Numbered from the stretch's first letter, positions 12,736 to 25,000 are shown. The stretch: 64,000 bases of DNA from Tricholomella constricta (GCA_013368375.1 JAACJP010000011.1:868001-932000), one strand, 5' to 3'. Numbers and translations are program-made. The notes: generated from the sequence alone by a model not told the origin.

Positions 12736-15700
12736 ATGTCTAATCCGGCGTTATTCCTCATGCCTGCGGACGAAAAGTTCAACGGCGCCAACTGGCTAAA
12801 TTTCAGGACCACCGTCCTCGCTGCGGCCAAAGCCCGCGGCCTGCTGGGCTACCTCCTGGGCACCATCAGCCCCCCCGACCCCGACGACTCACCTGATGCT
12901 ACGGCATACTGGGGCGCACTGCTGCCCACCAGCGAAGAGTGGAATCAGCGCGACGCCTACGCCCAGAGCCTGGTTACCCTCAACGTGCTGAACCCGATTG
13001 GGCAAGGTGTGGCGATGGACGGAACCGCCGCCACCACATGGGAGTCTCTAACTTCGCTCCACGATGCGAAGTCAGACCTGGGGCTCCTCAACGCCGAGTC
13101 AGCGCTGGCCGACTTGCAGTACTCGGAAGGCGGGGACATTGACGCACACTTCGCTGCCCTGCGCACGGCGTGGAACAACGCAAACGCGCAAGGTGCTGAC
13201 ATCAAGGACGCGAAGTTCCGGATGATCGTACTCAAGTCCATGCCCGTCGCATGGGCGATCCTGATATCCACCCTGGCCCACATACCCACATCCACGGCAA
13301 TCATCACACACCTTACCCTACACGCCACACTCGTGCGTGCCAAGGCCGGACCAGCGACGTCCCAGTCGGCACAGGCGCTGTCGACACAAAGCCGACGCAA
13401 CGTCCGAAACCCCCACCTGAAGTGTGATAACTGCGGACGGTTGGGCCACACGGGGCCTGACTGCTACCGGGAGGGAGGGGGCAAGGCCGGTCAGTACCCT
13501 GAATGGTGGAAACGAGATAAACCCACTACACCTGCGACGCCCGCGACGGTACCGGCAGCGAACTCAGCCGTATCGAGCACGATGAACCCACTGTACCTCG
13601 CACTCGCAGCCACGCACCCGACGACGAGGAGCGCCACACTCGTAACATATGCCGACTCCGCCGCCAGCAATCATTTCTTCGCATGCCGCGGGGACTTTGA
13701 GACGTACGGCCCCATCCCTGACGGCACGACGAAGGGATCCACAGCCAACGGCGGCGACTTCAGGATGGCTGGAACCGGGAGAGTTAGAAAGAATGTGGTA
13801 CATGAGGGACGGAAGGTGCAACTCACCTTCGAACACGCAATCCACACCCCAGACCTCACGCATAACCTCGTCTCCATCGGCTGCCTCGGTGCAAGGGGCT
13901 GCAGCGTCATGTTCTCTGGCAACGGGGCGACGTTCTTTGACCAAAACGGCACAGCGTTCATGCACGGCGAGGCCGTCGGCACGATGTACAAGATACACTT
14001 TACGACGGACATCACAGTCCCACCCCGCTTCGCCGCACTCCTCACCCACCCTGCACGCTCCAATAACAGCCCTGCGCCGCTTGAGACATGGCACCGCAGG
14101 CTCGGACACATCTCTGAGGCCACAGTACTCGCCATGCTGCGCCAGGACTTAGTACGAGGGATGTCCATGCTGAGGAAGAGCAGTGACGGGCGCTGCGAGG
14201 ATTGCATCCTGGGGAAGCATGCTCGCCGACCGTTCGACGCCACGGTGGACCCAGAGAGTGAGCCTAACGAACGCGCGTGCTTTGATTTGTGGGGACCAGC
14301 ACGTGTCCAGACCCCGGGAGGGAAGAGCTGGATGATGCTCGGGAGTGACCATGGGGGAGCAGGCACCGAGATATACCTACTAGCCGACAAAAAGGCAGCC
14401 ACGACGGTTATACCCCTACAGGAGTACGTTGCGATGAAGGAGCGACAGGTGGGGAAAGCCGTGAAAGCGGTGCGGACGGATGGAGGTGGGGAGTTCGTAA
14501 ACGAACTTTGGGATGGCTTCTGCCGGGAGAAGGGGATCGTCCACGAGACCACAGCCCCGTATTCCTCGGCGGCCAACGGCGTGGCCGAACGCGCAAACAG
14601 GACCATCCTCGATCGCGGGCGGAGCATGATGGCTGACTCCAACCTACCTGCAACGTACTGGGGGGAGGCCATGGCGACCGCGGTCTATATCATGAATGTC
14701 ACTCCCTCATCACGCCACCCTGGCACTACACCCTATGAGATCGCGACTGGCAACAAACCTGACGTGTCTTACCTGAGACCATTTGGATGCACCGCGTATG
14801 CGCATGTCCCGAAGGAACACGGCGGAAGCAAACTCGAGCCGAGGTCGATCAAGTGCGTTCTGATCGGATATTTCGGCCCGGGGGACTATAAGCTTCTCGA
14901 CCGATCAAACGGAAGCATAATCAGGTCCAGGGACGTCATATTTGAAGAAGGCCGGGCTAACCGGACGCTCGAACCGCTCCAGACCGCCGATGACGACCCA
15001 CTCGAACTCCTACCAGCACACCCGGCCGAAGCAGATGACACAGATGCCCCCACAGCTGAAACCCCCCCATCGACTGACAGCGAGTCAACTGACGGTGATG
15101 GTGACGGTCCCGAAGACGGAGGCGCAATAGCGCCACCCGCCCAGCCAGCGCCACTACGCCGCTCAACAAGAGTAGTTGTCCCATCCGCCGGTGCTGTAGC
15201 TAACACCGAGTCCAAAGCAGTGGAACGGGATGCAATTGCACGCAAGCTCGACTGGGCACGCGAGAACCTACGCTCGACGAACACCGCCCTCTCGGCTCTG
15301 ACAGCCAACACCGAGCCAACGTGGGTTCCCCGCTCGTACTCAGAGGCCATGACGCGCCCAGACCTGTGGAAAGGACCCATGGACGAGGAGATGGCAAGGA
15401 TGGCGGAGAGAAAAGTGTGGACTCTGGTCGAGAGGCAAGAGGGAGCGAGAACTATGAAAAACCGCTGGACATTCGCGGTCAAGTACAACACCGAAGGCCA
15501 ACCAATCAAACGCAAGGCCCGCCTAGTCGCTAAAGGCTTCACCCAAATCCCCGGCGTCGACTTCTTCGAATCATATGCCTCCGTTGTGCGGTACGAATCG
15601 CTCCGAATCAACTTAGCCGTCGGCACCACGCTAGACATGGAAATCTGGCAGGTAGACTACACAAGTGCCTACCTCAACTCGCCGAATCAAGTCCCCGTAC

Positions 15701-16959
15701 TGATGGAACAACCGGAGAGATACGAGAAGAGTGTACGCGAGGTATACGAGATGCGGGCTGCCGAGGGAGTGAAGGTGGACAGCGGACATGAGGAGGAGGA
15801 CATGGAGGACACTAAGGGAATCGTCGCGTTGGTGGACAAGGCGATTTATGGGACCATGGACGGCGCCCACAACTGGTGGAAGACTCTGGACGCAGAAATG
15901 ACGCAACTAGGATATGTCAAGTCGAGGGCAGACCAATCCGTCCGTTGGAGGAAACAGGAGGAGGAGATCACCGTCACCTGCACTTACACCGACGATGTCA
16001 CTGGTATTTCCTCCACCGCGGATGGAGCGGCGACCGCCAGAAAGGAATTAGGGGAGAAATACGAGGTGAAGGACCTCGGAGACATCGAGATGGTACTAGG
16101 TATCCGTGTCAAGCGTGACCGCACCAAACGCGAACTCACCCTCGATCAGGAGGAGTACCTCAAACGGGTACTCGAGCGCCACAACATGAGCGACTGTATG
16201 CCGAAATACACCCCACTCCCACCGGGCACACTCCTGACGCGCGCACAGGCCCCCGAGTCCGACGACGACAGACACTTCATGCGTGACAAGCCGTACCGCG
16301 AGGTTCTGGGTGCCATTATGTACGCCCAGATAGCCACGCGCCCCAATCTCTCCTTCTCAATCGCCTCACTCAGCCGGTACAGCGCCAACCCCGGGCGCAC
16401 ACACTGGGAAGCCCTGATGCACGTACTCAGGTACATCAAGGCCACACTGCACTACAAGATCAGATACGGAGGAGACGACGCCACCATCGTACCCCATGGC
16501 TACGTCGACTCCGACTATGCCGCGGACCCAGACAGCAGGAAGTCCGTGACTGGAATGGTCTTCCTCCAAGCCGGCGGGCCGACGTCCTGGAGCTCGAGGT
16601 TCCAGGAGACCGTAGCGACGTCGACCACCGAGGCGGAGTACATGTCCATAGCCCGGGCAGCTCAGCAACTCATGTGGATGTATTCATCCCTTGCAGAGAC
16701 CGGAATGCCCCAACCCCGACCAGCGCTACTCCACGCCGACAACAACGGAGCCATATCTCTCACCGAAAACACAAAGGGCAACGCGCGCGTAAAACATATT
16801 GATGTACGACACCACTACATACGCGAGCGCGTCGAACACGGTGATATCAAAGTCATATACGTACCCAGCACCGAAAACCTGGCGGACATCCTCACCAAGC
16901 CCCTCCCGCGCCCCGTGCACCACCAAATATGCGTCGCGCTCCGATTATGCGATGAGTAG
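12736..16959 (+). CDS. Copia gag-pol polyprotein
   Basis: A 1,407-residue polyprotein in copia order. Gag comes first, with a CCHC zinc knuckle CDNCGRLGHTGPDC (about residue 230). The protease has YADSAASNHFF (about 304), where the usual DSGAS reads DSAAS. The GAG-pre-integrase domain is TWHRRLGHIS (about 451) with a CEDC zinc pair. The integrase triad lies in FDLWGP (516), VRTDGGGEF (579) and NGVAERANR (617). Reverse transcriptase has KARLVAKGF (926) and YTDDV (1,084) in place of YVDDM. RNase H has TEAEYM (1,300) and ends ENLADILTKPLP. No stop or frameshift was seen. Length is normal for fungal copia. The ATG lies about 120 nt after the LTR. Confidence 0.95.
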   Translation: MSNPALFLMPADEKFNGANWLNFRTTVLAAAKARGLLGYLLGTISPPDPDDSPDATAYWGALLPTSEEWNQRDAYAQSLVTLNVLNPIGQGVAMDGTAATTWESLTSLHDAKSDLGLLNAESALADLQYSEGGDIDAHFAALRTAWNNANAQGADIKDAKFRMIVLKSMPVAWAILISTLAHIPTSTAIITHLTLHATLVRAKAGPATSQSAQALSTQSRRNVRNPHLKCDNCGRLGHTGPDCYREGGGKAGQYPEWWKRDKPTTPATPATVPAANSAVSSTMNPLYLALAATHPTTRSATLVTYADSAASNHFFACRGDFETYGPIPDGTTKGSTANGGDFRMAGTGRVRKNVVHEGRKVQLTFEHAIHTPDLTHNLVSIGCLGARGCSVMFSGNGATFFDQNGTAFMHGEAVGTMYKIHFTTDITVPPRFAALLTHPARSNNSPAPLETWHRRLGHISEATVLAMLRQDLVRGMSMLRKSSDGRCEDCILGKHARRPFDATVDPESEPNERACFDLWGPARVQTPGGKSWMMLGSDHGGAGTEIYLLADKKAATTVIPLQEYVAMKERQVGKAVKAVRTDGGGEFVNELWDGFCREKGIVHETTAPYSSAANGVAERANRTILDRGRSMMADSNLPATYWGEAMATAVYIMNVTPSSRHPGTTPYEIATGNKPDVSYLRPFGCTAYAHVPKEHGGSKLEPRSIKCVLIGYFGPGDYKLLDRSNGSIIRSRDVIFEEGRANRTLEPLQTADDDPLELLPAHPAEADDTDAPTAETPPSTDSESTDGDGDGPEDGGAIAPPAQPAPLRRSTRVVVPSAGAVANTESKAVERDAIARKLDWARENLRSTNTALSALTANTEPTWVPRSYSEAMTRPDLWKGPMDEEMARMAERKVWTLVERQEGARTMKNRWTFAVKYNTEGQPIKRKARLVAKGFTQIPGVDFFESYASVVRYESLRINLAVGTTLDMEIWQVDYTSAYLNSPNQVPVLMEQPERYEKSVREVYEMRAAEGVKVDSGHEEEDMEDTKGIVALVDKAIYGTMDGAHNWWKTLDAEMTQLGYVKSRADQSVRWRKQEEEITVTCTYTDDVTGISSTADGAATARKELGEKYEVKDLGDIEMVLGIRVKRDRTKRELTLDQEEYLKRVLERHNMSDCMPKYTPLPPGTLLTRAQAPESDDDRHFMRDKPYREVLGAIMYAQIATRPNLSFSIASLSRYSANPGRTHWEALMHVLRYIKATLHYKIRYGGDDATIVPHGYVDSDYAADPDSRKSVTGMVFLQAGGPTSWSSRFQETVATSTTEAEYMSIARAAQQLMWMYSSLAETGMPQPRPALLHADNNGAISLTENTKGNARVKHIDVRHHYIRERVEHGDIKVIYVPSTENLADILTKPLPRPVHHQICVALRLCDE

Positions 16960-16987
16960 ACGGAGGAGTCGCGCGAGTCAGGAGGAG

Positions 16988-17278
16988 TGTTGAATACACG
17001 ACTCGCTCTAAATTGACGCGACGGTGAACACGTGACCTGAGCGCAGGAGAAAGGAGGGAACGGAAGTATATGTGGTACTGCACAGTACCACCCATATATG
17101 TCAACGGACGATCGGACATATACCTCAGTCGTTTCCCAGATAAACAGACTGAGGTATGTGGCCGAACTTACTTATTTGATGAACCACTTACTTACAACAT
17201 GTATTAGCGTACTTTACAACAGGTACATAACTAATACAGTCGTTTCCCAGATAAACAGACTGAGCGTACTTTACAACA
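16988..17278 (+). repeat. Copia 3' LTR
   Basis: Same length as the 5' LTR, with two substitutions seen (GCGCT/GCTCT and ACCCG/ACCTG). It is followed by the ATTGA duplication. Confidence 0.95.
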
Positions 17279-17283
17279 ATTGA

Positions 17284-17443
17284 CATGTCAACAAGGTCAG
17301 TGACCGGTCACCATACGGTCATGACCCGACATTTGATGACTTGACTTTGGTTGCAAGTCAGTGTGCTTATGAAATCGTCGTGCAATCATCTTATCTCTAG
17401 TAATCTAAATAGTAAGAACACCGTCAAATTCAAAATAACGCTA
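17284..17443. other. Right flank of copia, non-coding
   Basis: Contains two short palindromes (TTGACATGTCAA across the insertion edge and GTGACCGGTCAC). No gene is supported. Confidence 0.5.
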
Positions 17444-18602
17444 GCCAATTAGAATATCCTCCATAGTATCATCAACTCCAATATCTGCATCCTCTTCACC
17501 ATCGGCATCTAGGTCGAGAAGTTCATATAAGGCTAATTCTTCATCAAAGCTTCTCTCGGCGACGTGACTGTAAGTATCCACCCAATGTGTTCTGGAGAAA
17601 TCAAAGAGTTCCGAGATGGGTATCTGGTGCCCAATGGTGTCGGGATCCCTGACTGGATGATTGTCCCTGTCATCTAGATCCACCATCATGCTATGTGAGG
17701 AAGCAATAGATCGAAAGTCGTTGCCGGGTGATGATTGTTCTGCATTTGGTTCTGTAGCACCATCATCGTTCAAGCCAGATTCAAAAGATCCCTCCTCCCA
17801 GTGCTTGCCAAGGGAGGCTGCTCTGTGTCCAGTTCAGTAAGAGAGTGCAGTGTTTCGATGACTAAATGATCAACTGACGTGCTGCAGCAGTGGTGACCGG
17901 TGTGATGGCAATCAAAGGACACTGTTCTGCAGGCATAGCAGATGGAGTGGTCGTTGATGAATTCCGCGCTGTAAACTGGCGTTTTACGCGGTCCTTTGAT
18001 TGCTTCCGAACGTGTTCGTCTCGAATGTGCATCTTGAGTTCCGTTAGAGCGGTAAGTGTGCCAACCCCGAGGCGATTGCGGAGCTTTGTCAGGGTGTTAC
18101 CAAAAACGCTGAACAAGCGCTCACAAGACGCTGAGTTTGCGGAGATAGACAGGATGCGGGAAGCGAGCTGGATCAGTGCGGGCCATGGACGGTCGGGGAA
18201 GCAGAAACTGTCGAACACATTCATTGGGTTGATTGTACGGCCCTGGTGACGACAGATGCACATTAACAGGGCGACAAAAGTTATCAACAGTCTACGAACC
18301 TCTCGCTGTGCAATATTATTTTCAATTTGGCACTGACTCTCAAGATTTGCAAACATTCCAGATTTCGCGAGGTAATCTTTGAGCTGTTGGTAGAATTCAA
18401 CCGGAGGAACACTGCGAAAGACACGTATCCAAAGGTGCTCGAGCAGAGTGTGTATCCCGGCATTATTAAATGACGCAGTGTGAGTCTCACTCGATCCCAT
18501 CAAGAGAAGAGGAAGTGCGTGGGGGAATGGCCGGAATGATGGCCCATTGATGGGGGTCTGGCCCATTAGCCAAAAGCGTGGCTCGGAAGGTGACATCATC
18601 AT
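17444..18602 (-). pseudogene. hAT transposase, C-terminal remnant
   Basis: The minus strand encodes the hAT C-terminal dimerisation region: RPWPALIQLASRILSISANS followed by ASCERLFSVFGNTLTKLRNR and a helical tail. After an intron (about 17,774-17,880) comes an acidic terminal exon (ELFDFSRTHWVDTYSHVAE, LYELLDLDADGEEDADI). I associate that terminal exon with Agaricomycete hAT proteins. The N-terminal BED finger and the catalytic Asp residues are not present, so the element is 5'-truncated, and no terminal inverted repeats were found. hAT transposases cut and paste DNA as dimers in the nucleus; this copy should be inactive. Confidence 0.8.
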
Positions 18603-18849
18603 TCCTAGTCCCTTTTTGTCTTAATCCTCGGGCTTAGCTGCATAGAAGACTCTCCAATGCATAGTTGCTTCCAGAACTGTGGTTTGTGGACAGGTAGGCT
18701 TGGGATACCTGGCTGTAGATTCTACCCGCAAACTTTAGAATTTCTGCTCTTGTTCATGATGGCAAGAGGACAGATCACTATTGTCAATCTATTGAATCCA
18801 CTGCGCCACCCTGGGAAGATTAACTTGACAACTCTGGGCTGTGTCACTG
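18603..18849. other. Spacer between the hAT remnant and the next gene
   Basis: A plus-strand frame is open from 18,657, but its first ~65 codons lack recognisable content. It may be upstream sequence of the gene that follows. Confidence 0.3.
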
Positions 18850-21800
18850 TCCAGTATCAAATATCCTTGAACTGCCAAACGACACTTTCAAAACTATACA
18901 GCTATCCCCAAAAAATGTCTCTGGAATACCCTGAAACTAGTGAATTTGAAGAATCGGGACCTGTTGGGCATCTTTTCCATCTCGACGCTCTAGATTGGAG
19001 CAGGCCTATTCTGGAATCTGTATATTCAAGAGGTGCACCTAAAGGCTATACGAAGCCTTCAGAACCTGTCTGTTGCAATGTCCTTCAGAATATACATACA
19101 GGGGAACTTGTTCCATGCACGAAAAAACATTCGACTTGTATGTCTTTTATTTTTGTTCTATATATTCATTGAGCTGATATAGAAGCAATAGGCCAAGGGA
19201 TGAAGATCTGTCCCTATGTTGATAAAAATACAGCCAAGGAGCCCCACATTCTGGGGACACCAGAAGCCTTGCGTCAAAGGCTCTTGAATGGCTGAAACGA
19301 TACTGAAGATGGTACAAGCTCTGGCAGGGATGTTTTTCAGAGAACATCTGCATTTCTCTGCACTTTGCAAAGGCTTGGCTGTACAGGAGCTCTGCATGAA
19401 GCCACTCTTGTTACAGAAGAAGAGGAGGCTCAGCGTCAAGAAAAGTTAGTGCATCAGATGTACATCTCCAGGGGTTATAAAGGAGAAAATTTCGAGGCAT
19501 GCCAAGGGCGATTCATATTTGAATACTCCTTTCAAGGAAAAGCCATCGTCAAGTCAGTTCCTTCTTTCATCCTTTGCCAATATATCACTTAATTAGATTT
19601 CTTAAGATGCGAACATTACCCTCGAAAGACAAATCACGACCACTACTTCAACATGTCCTTGGAAACTACAGGCGCATATAATATAGACTATATTGAGGCT
19701 GTCATCAATCAAGATCTGGAGGAGATAGCGCAAATTGAACGCAGTGCACTTGGGAATATGGGGGTAGGTCCTTTGGCGATGTGTTCAACAGTGGCTAATT
19801 TTTCACAACAGAAGCTTTTCTGCCATGCGTAAAGGCTTTTTTATAGATAACACTATATCCTAACTTATGAATATAGCTTCAATTCATCGCAATGCTGAAA
19901 ATCAGCTAATTCAACCAGAGCTCCAGAGGCTACCGTGTACATGCAAATATCAGGAGTACGAGCCCCTTGAAGCATACAGGAAGATTTGTCCTTGCGTGCT
20001 AATCACGTCAAAAGGACCCCATTGCCACCCAATCCCTATGCCCCTCAAAACACCTCCTCATATATGATCTGAAATTCTAGACCTTATTCGCTCAACCAAG
20101 GATACCGAACTTGCAGACCTGACCCCAAGATCCTTCATTTGTCACACCCTTGTACAAGAATACCTCAAAAAGAAAGCCCCTACAGTAATCAGTCTGACTC
20201 TCAGTGACGTTCATGTATCACTATCAAATCACTCCCACCTGAAGGTCTACATTGACAAAATTATGGAGGAGTGCTTTCCACGTGGCACAGGTTGAGAGGG
20301 TATGATATATCTACTCTATTGTCTTATTTTTCAACGTACTGATAGTCTTGTTAGGTGTTGTGCATCTCTTTGAACAACAAAACACTCATCTGGCCAAAGA
20401 TGACCACTACATCTGTCGAGTGCTGGATGTTCCGTATTCATGCACCGAAGATGGCGATCAGGACAGCGACGACGAGGATCACATTGATCAGACAGACCGC
20501 CTCATGATTATTGTCTGCATGAGTAAAGAGGCCAGCCATCGCTTTTCAAAAGCTCAATTTCTTCAGAGCGACATTGGGCACAAGTGAGTGGTAGGCTTCA
20601 AAGAGTTTGAGGTGGCGTACATGGATAGAGATCTGAACAAGAGTAAACTTCAAGTTGGAATATTCTTTTGGTAACAACCACTAACATAATTCCATAGGTG
20701 TGACCTTATGTCATGTATATCTGAACAGACAGACCACCATTGTGCACATGCAAGTCTTAGCAGAGATAGAGGAGATTGTTAGAGAAGACACAGGTTAAAA
20801 TCTGAGGTGGAGACATATACATGGGTGCCAAGGCGTAGACGACTTTCAGGGCACTATATTGCAATGGACAGGAGACTAGCATTCTGGACAGGGCAAAGGT
20901 AAGAAAGGAAAGCTTTTTCAGAGTTGACGACTCATGGTACTACACCTTATATGTAGGACTAGGCTTGCACCTTCAACGTCTAACACAGTTGACCCCCAAC
21001 AAACTGGACCTGCATGAAGACGGTCGTCTTCTAGCATCCCTTACACCTCTGGAACACCTCTGGCAAATTTTCCGTCTCTGCTACATTCATTTTTTTCACA
21101 ACATTCGTAAATGCGCTGTCAGCAAAGAGGTCAGAAATTTGATAAGAAGTCTTGTATGTGTCGAGCACGGCCAATGGGAGGAGACCTTGGAGCAGATCAA
21201 GGTCAAAGGAGGACAGCCTGCTGCCAGTAAGTGAATTAGATCTCAGAGTTGATTTGAATTAATCTTGCACCTCAGACTGGCTGGCAGATAAGGAGCGCTG
21301 CGGGTTTGCTTTTCCTGGAATTTGCTGGGAGAAAAGTTTCATTCCTCTCAGCGTGTGGAGGAATGGTGAAGCTAGCAGTAACGTGGTTGAAAGCGTCCAC
21401 ACTGACATCAACAGAGATGGAGTAAGATGTACGCTGCTTGGAGGGATGAAGAAAGGTCAAATTTTTGACAGCCTGAAAGGCAAAACACTTGCGGTAAACT
21501 TTGACACAGTCTTTCTTCCCTTTTGTGTTGACTTGTACTCTCACAGGTGGAGGAGAGTAAAGGTGTGAGGCCATCATACAAATCTGGTCATCTGTCAGAA
21601 AACATGCTTACAAATCTCAAAAGACAGGGTAAGGAGAAAGCATTGCATTTTGGGAAGAATTACCAATTTTATATCTTACAGGTAAAGCCAGCCACAAGTC
21701 GTTGGTGCTAGAAGACCTTAAAATTGAATCTCACAATGACAAGTATCTGAGCATCAAGGACAAGATGAACATAGCCAAGGAAGCTTGCTTCGCTCCCTAT

Positions 21801-22003
21801 ATGAGAGGTTGGAGGGGCTTGACCATGGTGAGGACGACAGGAGCCGGAGAGAGAGAGAAATGAAAGCGGTGGAATGGAATGAAGATAAATACAAGAAGGT
21901 GGAAAAAACATATTTGCGCCAGGTGGAGGTCGGCAAGAGACTCCTTAACACAGGTTCAGACAAGGTAATATTGCAATTGCCCGTTGAGGTAGTAGAAGAG
22001 TAG
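18850..22003 (+). pseudogene. Decayed transposase-like gene (MULE-like architecture, Agaricomycete family)
   Basis: Several exons read on the plus strand: TGELVPCTKKHSTC (19,110), LQRLGCTGALHEATLVTEEE (19,370), CEHYPRKTNHDHYF (19,610), ICPCVLITSKGPHCHPIPMP (19,990), FLQSDIGHK-VVGFKEFE (20,560), GQGKGLGLHLQRLTQLTP (20,890-20,990), LCYIHFFHNIRKC (21,080), FAFPGICWEKSFIPLSVW (21,310), SSNVVESVHTDINRDGVRC (21,370), and a coiled C-terminus ending at 22,003. The order and an Asp...Asp...Glu pattern (SDIGHK, GDxHSGQ, VESVH) fit a MULE-like DDE transposase; I know this as a repeated, uncharacterised mushroom family, so function is inference. At least four in-frame stops interrupt it (about 20,295, 20,585, 20,797 and 20,877), three of them explicable as transitions. 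It ends 12 bp from the stop of the convergent dioxygenase gene. Confidence 0.6.
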
Positions 22004-22014
22004 AGTGTATGTAA

Positions 22015-25000
22015 CTAGTTATGAAGTCTGGAAATATTCCATCCATTGGCATTTTCTACCCAAGAATCTCCTTGCTTATCAGAATGCATTACTGGGGAAC
22101 CTCTTTCTCCTTCAAAATGTAAATTAAAATGAGTAAAGCGGCAAGAAGGGAAAACAAATATGTCTATTGGTGCCAGGTCAAAAACCAAACCCGGTTCGTA
22201 AAGACAGAGCTGTGAAGCATCCAAAAGGAACAACAACACACAGAATTTTATCGCCAAAGTCTCTGTGGCCATGAGTAGAGATGCAAAGGTTGATTACAAA
22301 CCCACCAAAGGGGTATGCAGGACTTCTCTCGTTCAAAGGGAGATGTCTCACATAAGCCCTGAGTTCCTCATATTCTTGTGGAAGATGGTGCTTTCCCTGA
22401 TACAATGTATATTTATCAGTGTATTACTATGCAGGAAATAACCATATTACACTCATGTTGGCTTCAACAAATTGAAATATCTCATGTAGGAATCCAGCGA
22501 GGAGATCATGCTCCTCGGGATTATCTTGGATGTCTTTGGAGTTACGGGGGACATTCTGGTTTACCTGAGTGGCTCCATTCTTGAAAACAAAATGGGGGTG
22601 AACATCTGAAGGAGCCCCTTTTTCCTGAAATGCAAATATTAATGCACTTATGAACAGCAATAAGCAGGAAAATCATACCTTTTCAGAGTATCGGTTATAC
22701 CAAGAGTAATGAAGGGACAGAAAATTGTAATTCTGTCTGTCCGACGTGTCTGGATATAACTCCCCAGGAAACAGGGACTTGAGCTTAGCAACCAGCCAAT
22801 CATTGTAATCTGGCAAGAGGGACTTCATGTGTGTAACAAGAAGGCCCACAAAGTTGTCGTCCTGGTCCCGAAGAGTGAGAGCTTTTCTGAAATATCACGT
22901 GAAGATCAAGTCGTTGTAGTCGCAGTCAATAAAATGACTGACCCATTACAAATTTTGGAGTTAATTTGAATGTAGTCACCGTATCCCTTATATTGAGGAT
23001 GTGAAAGCTGGCGAACAAATAATTGGTCTGATAGAAATGGGAACAATTATGATTTCTTACCTGGGTCTTCAAATCTGCAAGGTCCACGACAATCGGAGAA
23101 GCTTTAGCTCGCCTTCGCTGCTCCGTTGTCCACTCATTTCGGTTGGCCTTGGTAACGGGGCAGGGCCTTCGATTGAAAGACTTTGACATTTTGATCGTGA
23201 TAGAGTCAACGATGAAGGGAGGATTTCTACTTTTGCCACTAAATGTAATGAAGCTATCAGAGCAAAAGAGAAACCACACAGCAGGTCGAGGAGGAAGAGG
23301 AAAGTAGCTGGTATTTAGTCATTGTTAGTACAGATAACAAGTCAACAATAAAACAATGACAGACTTTGTGGTGACTTGATCAAATCGTTTGTCCAAAATT
23401 TCAATTTCGTTGGCATGATAAACGTCCTGGTGACCTTGAGAGGATAGAGAGAAAAACATGAGGGTTACAGTGGGAAGGGGAATTTCTCGCAGTGCGCGGA
23501 GTACTGGGATAAGTTGATCCTGGACCAATTGTCCCAAATCATCAGTTAATTGATGTCGTTAGGCTATGATGTGGCAGCTGATAAGGCACAATACCACATA
23601 CACTGGGGATTCTTAATGTGAAAGCTACACTATATATATCTTCAATGGTAGAGTTTTGGTGGCGAGTAAGATATACCCTTAACTGAAGGGCTGCGATAAC
23701 CAATAAAATATGGGGTGTACCTGTTGGATAATATCAATATTTGCAGAGGAAGAAAAGGGAGAGTGAAACTTACCAGCCGCAGCCAGGTAGGCCAATCTTG
23801 TGCCCTGTGCCACCCATTCTTGGAATTTGCATGGAGGTATACCAACTTTAGCTGCAATAGTTGAAAGGCCTAGTGCTTCCTGGGACTTCTGAACACTAAA
23901 TGGAATTGTATAAGTAGGAGTACCGCACATTGCGAAGGAAACACCTACATGTCCACTGACAAAGCCAATTAAAACAGAGCGACCATGAAATTGAAGGCCG
24001 TGAGACGTGCATTACCCTCCAGCTCGTTACAACGCAAAGCCAGACCTTTGAGAAGACTCAACGAGTCAGATGTGTCTACACTGAAAGTTTCAGGGGGTGT
24101 TTCCACTGTTAGCGACAGCACGAGTGTGGCGAGAGTTTCATGGTTGGGTGATGACGTGATAGAAGAGAGTTGTGTGAGATACGTCGAGCGACGGGAGATA
24201 CTGGAGGAGGGCTGCCATTGGTACACCAGGATGGGTTTTGTGCTTTTGGTTTACGAGATTTTCTCTTTTTTGCTGGTGGAGATGGGTCATAATAATCATC
24301 GACATTCTCATTAGGCTGGCAGCTATTGTTGTTCATGGGATCGTAATTATTGTCGTCGTAGGTATCATTCTCAGCTGGGCCCTCATTGTATGCCAGGGAA
24401 GCAAGGAAGCTCGGTTTCTTTGCACTCGCCGCATCGGAGGGGAACCCTAATAGACAGACCCTCTCTCTTTCTTGAGCCTTCAGCCGAGCACGATTTCCGT
24501 TCCTATTACAGTCAGGATCCCAATTGATGCCATGTCCTGGATGTCCACCATCCCCTCCCCCAGCATCACCTCCATGCCTGTTGAGTAACAAGCATGGCTT
24601 TTTGTCTTGCTGAAAAGCATCGGAGGTGGAGTGGTCAAGGGTCCGTTTGCCCAGAGAAGAGGCTGACACTGAGGTTTCCCGAGAAGATTCTTGGGTGGAC
24701 AGCCATGGTGGAATAGCAGCTGGGGATGTAGGTGACAGAGGGCTTGAGTGGCCAGAGGAATGGTGTGAGGAAATGGGTGGCTGCAGTAGAGGGGGTGGTG
24801 ACGGAAGTATAACAGGTGATAAAGGTGGCGAGGAAGGAGGTAATGAGAGCCTGAACGTGGAACAGGGTGAATGACTTTGCGAGGAGTTGACGGCCGTTGG
24901 GGAGGAGTAGTGAGTGGGTGATGAGGAAGGAGGTAACGAAGGCCCGGGCATGATGCATGGTGAGTGAATTCAGGAGGAATTGATGGCCGTTGGGGAGGAG

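Larger units (their letters stand above)
12324..17278 (+). mobile_element. Ty1/copia LTR retrotransposon, apparently intact
   Basis: Structure: 5' LTR 12,324-12,614, a single gag-pol frame 12,736-16,959, a purine-rich tract (GGAGGAGTCGCGCGAGTCAG region) before the 3' LTR 16,988-17,278. A 5-bp target duplication ATTGA flanks it (12,319-12,323 and 17,279-17,283). Both LTRs are 291 bp, start TGTTG and end CAACA, and differ at only two positions by eye. With the uninterrupted frame this points to a recent insertion that may still be active. Confidence 0.95.

Noticed and set aside
18850..22003. The plus-strand transposase-like gene as a Kyakuja-Dileera-Zisupton transposase
   Set aside because: That assignment would be attractive beside a TET/JBP gene, but I do not see the motifs I associate with that transposase; the layout is closer to MULE-like proteins.
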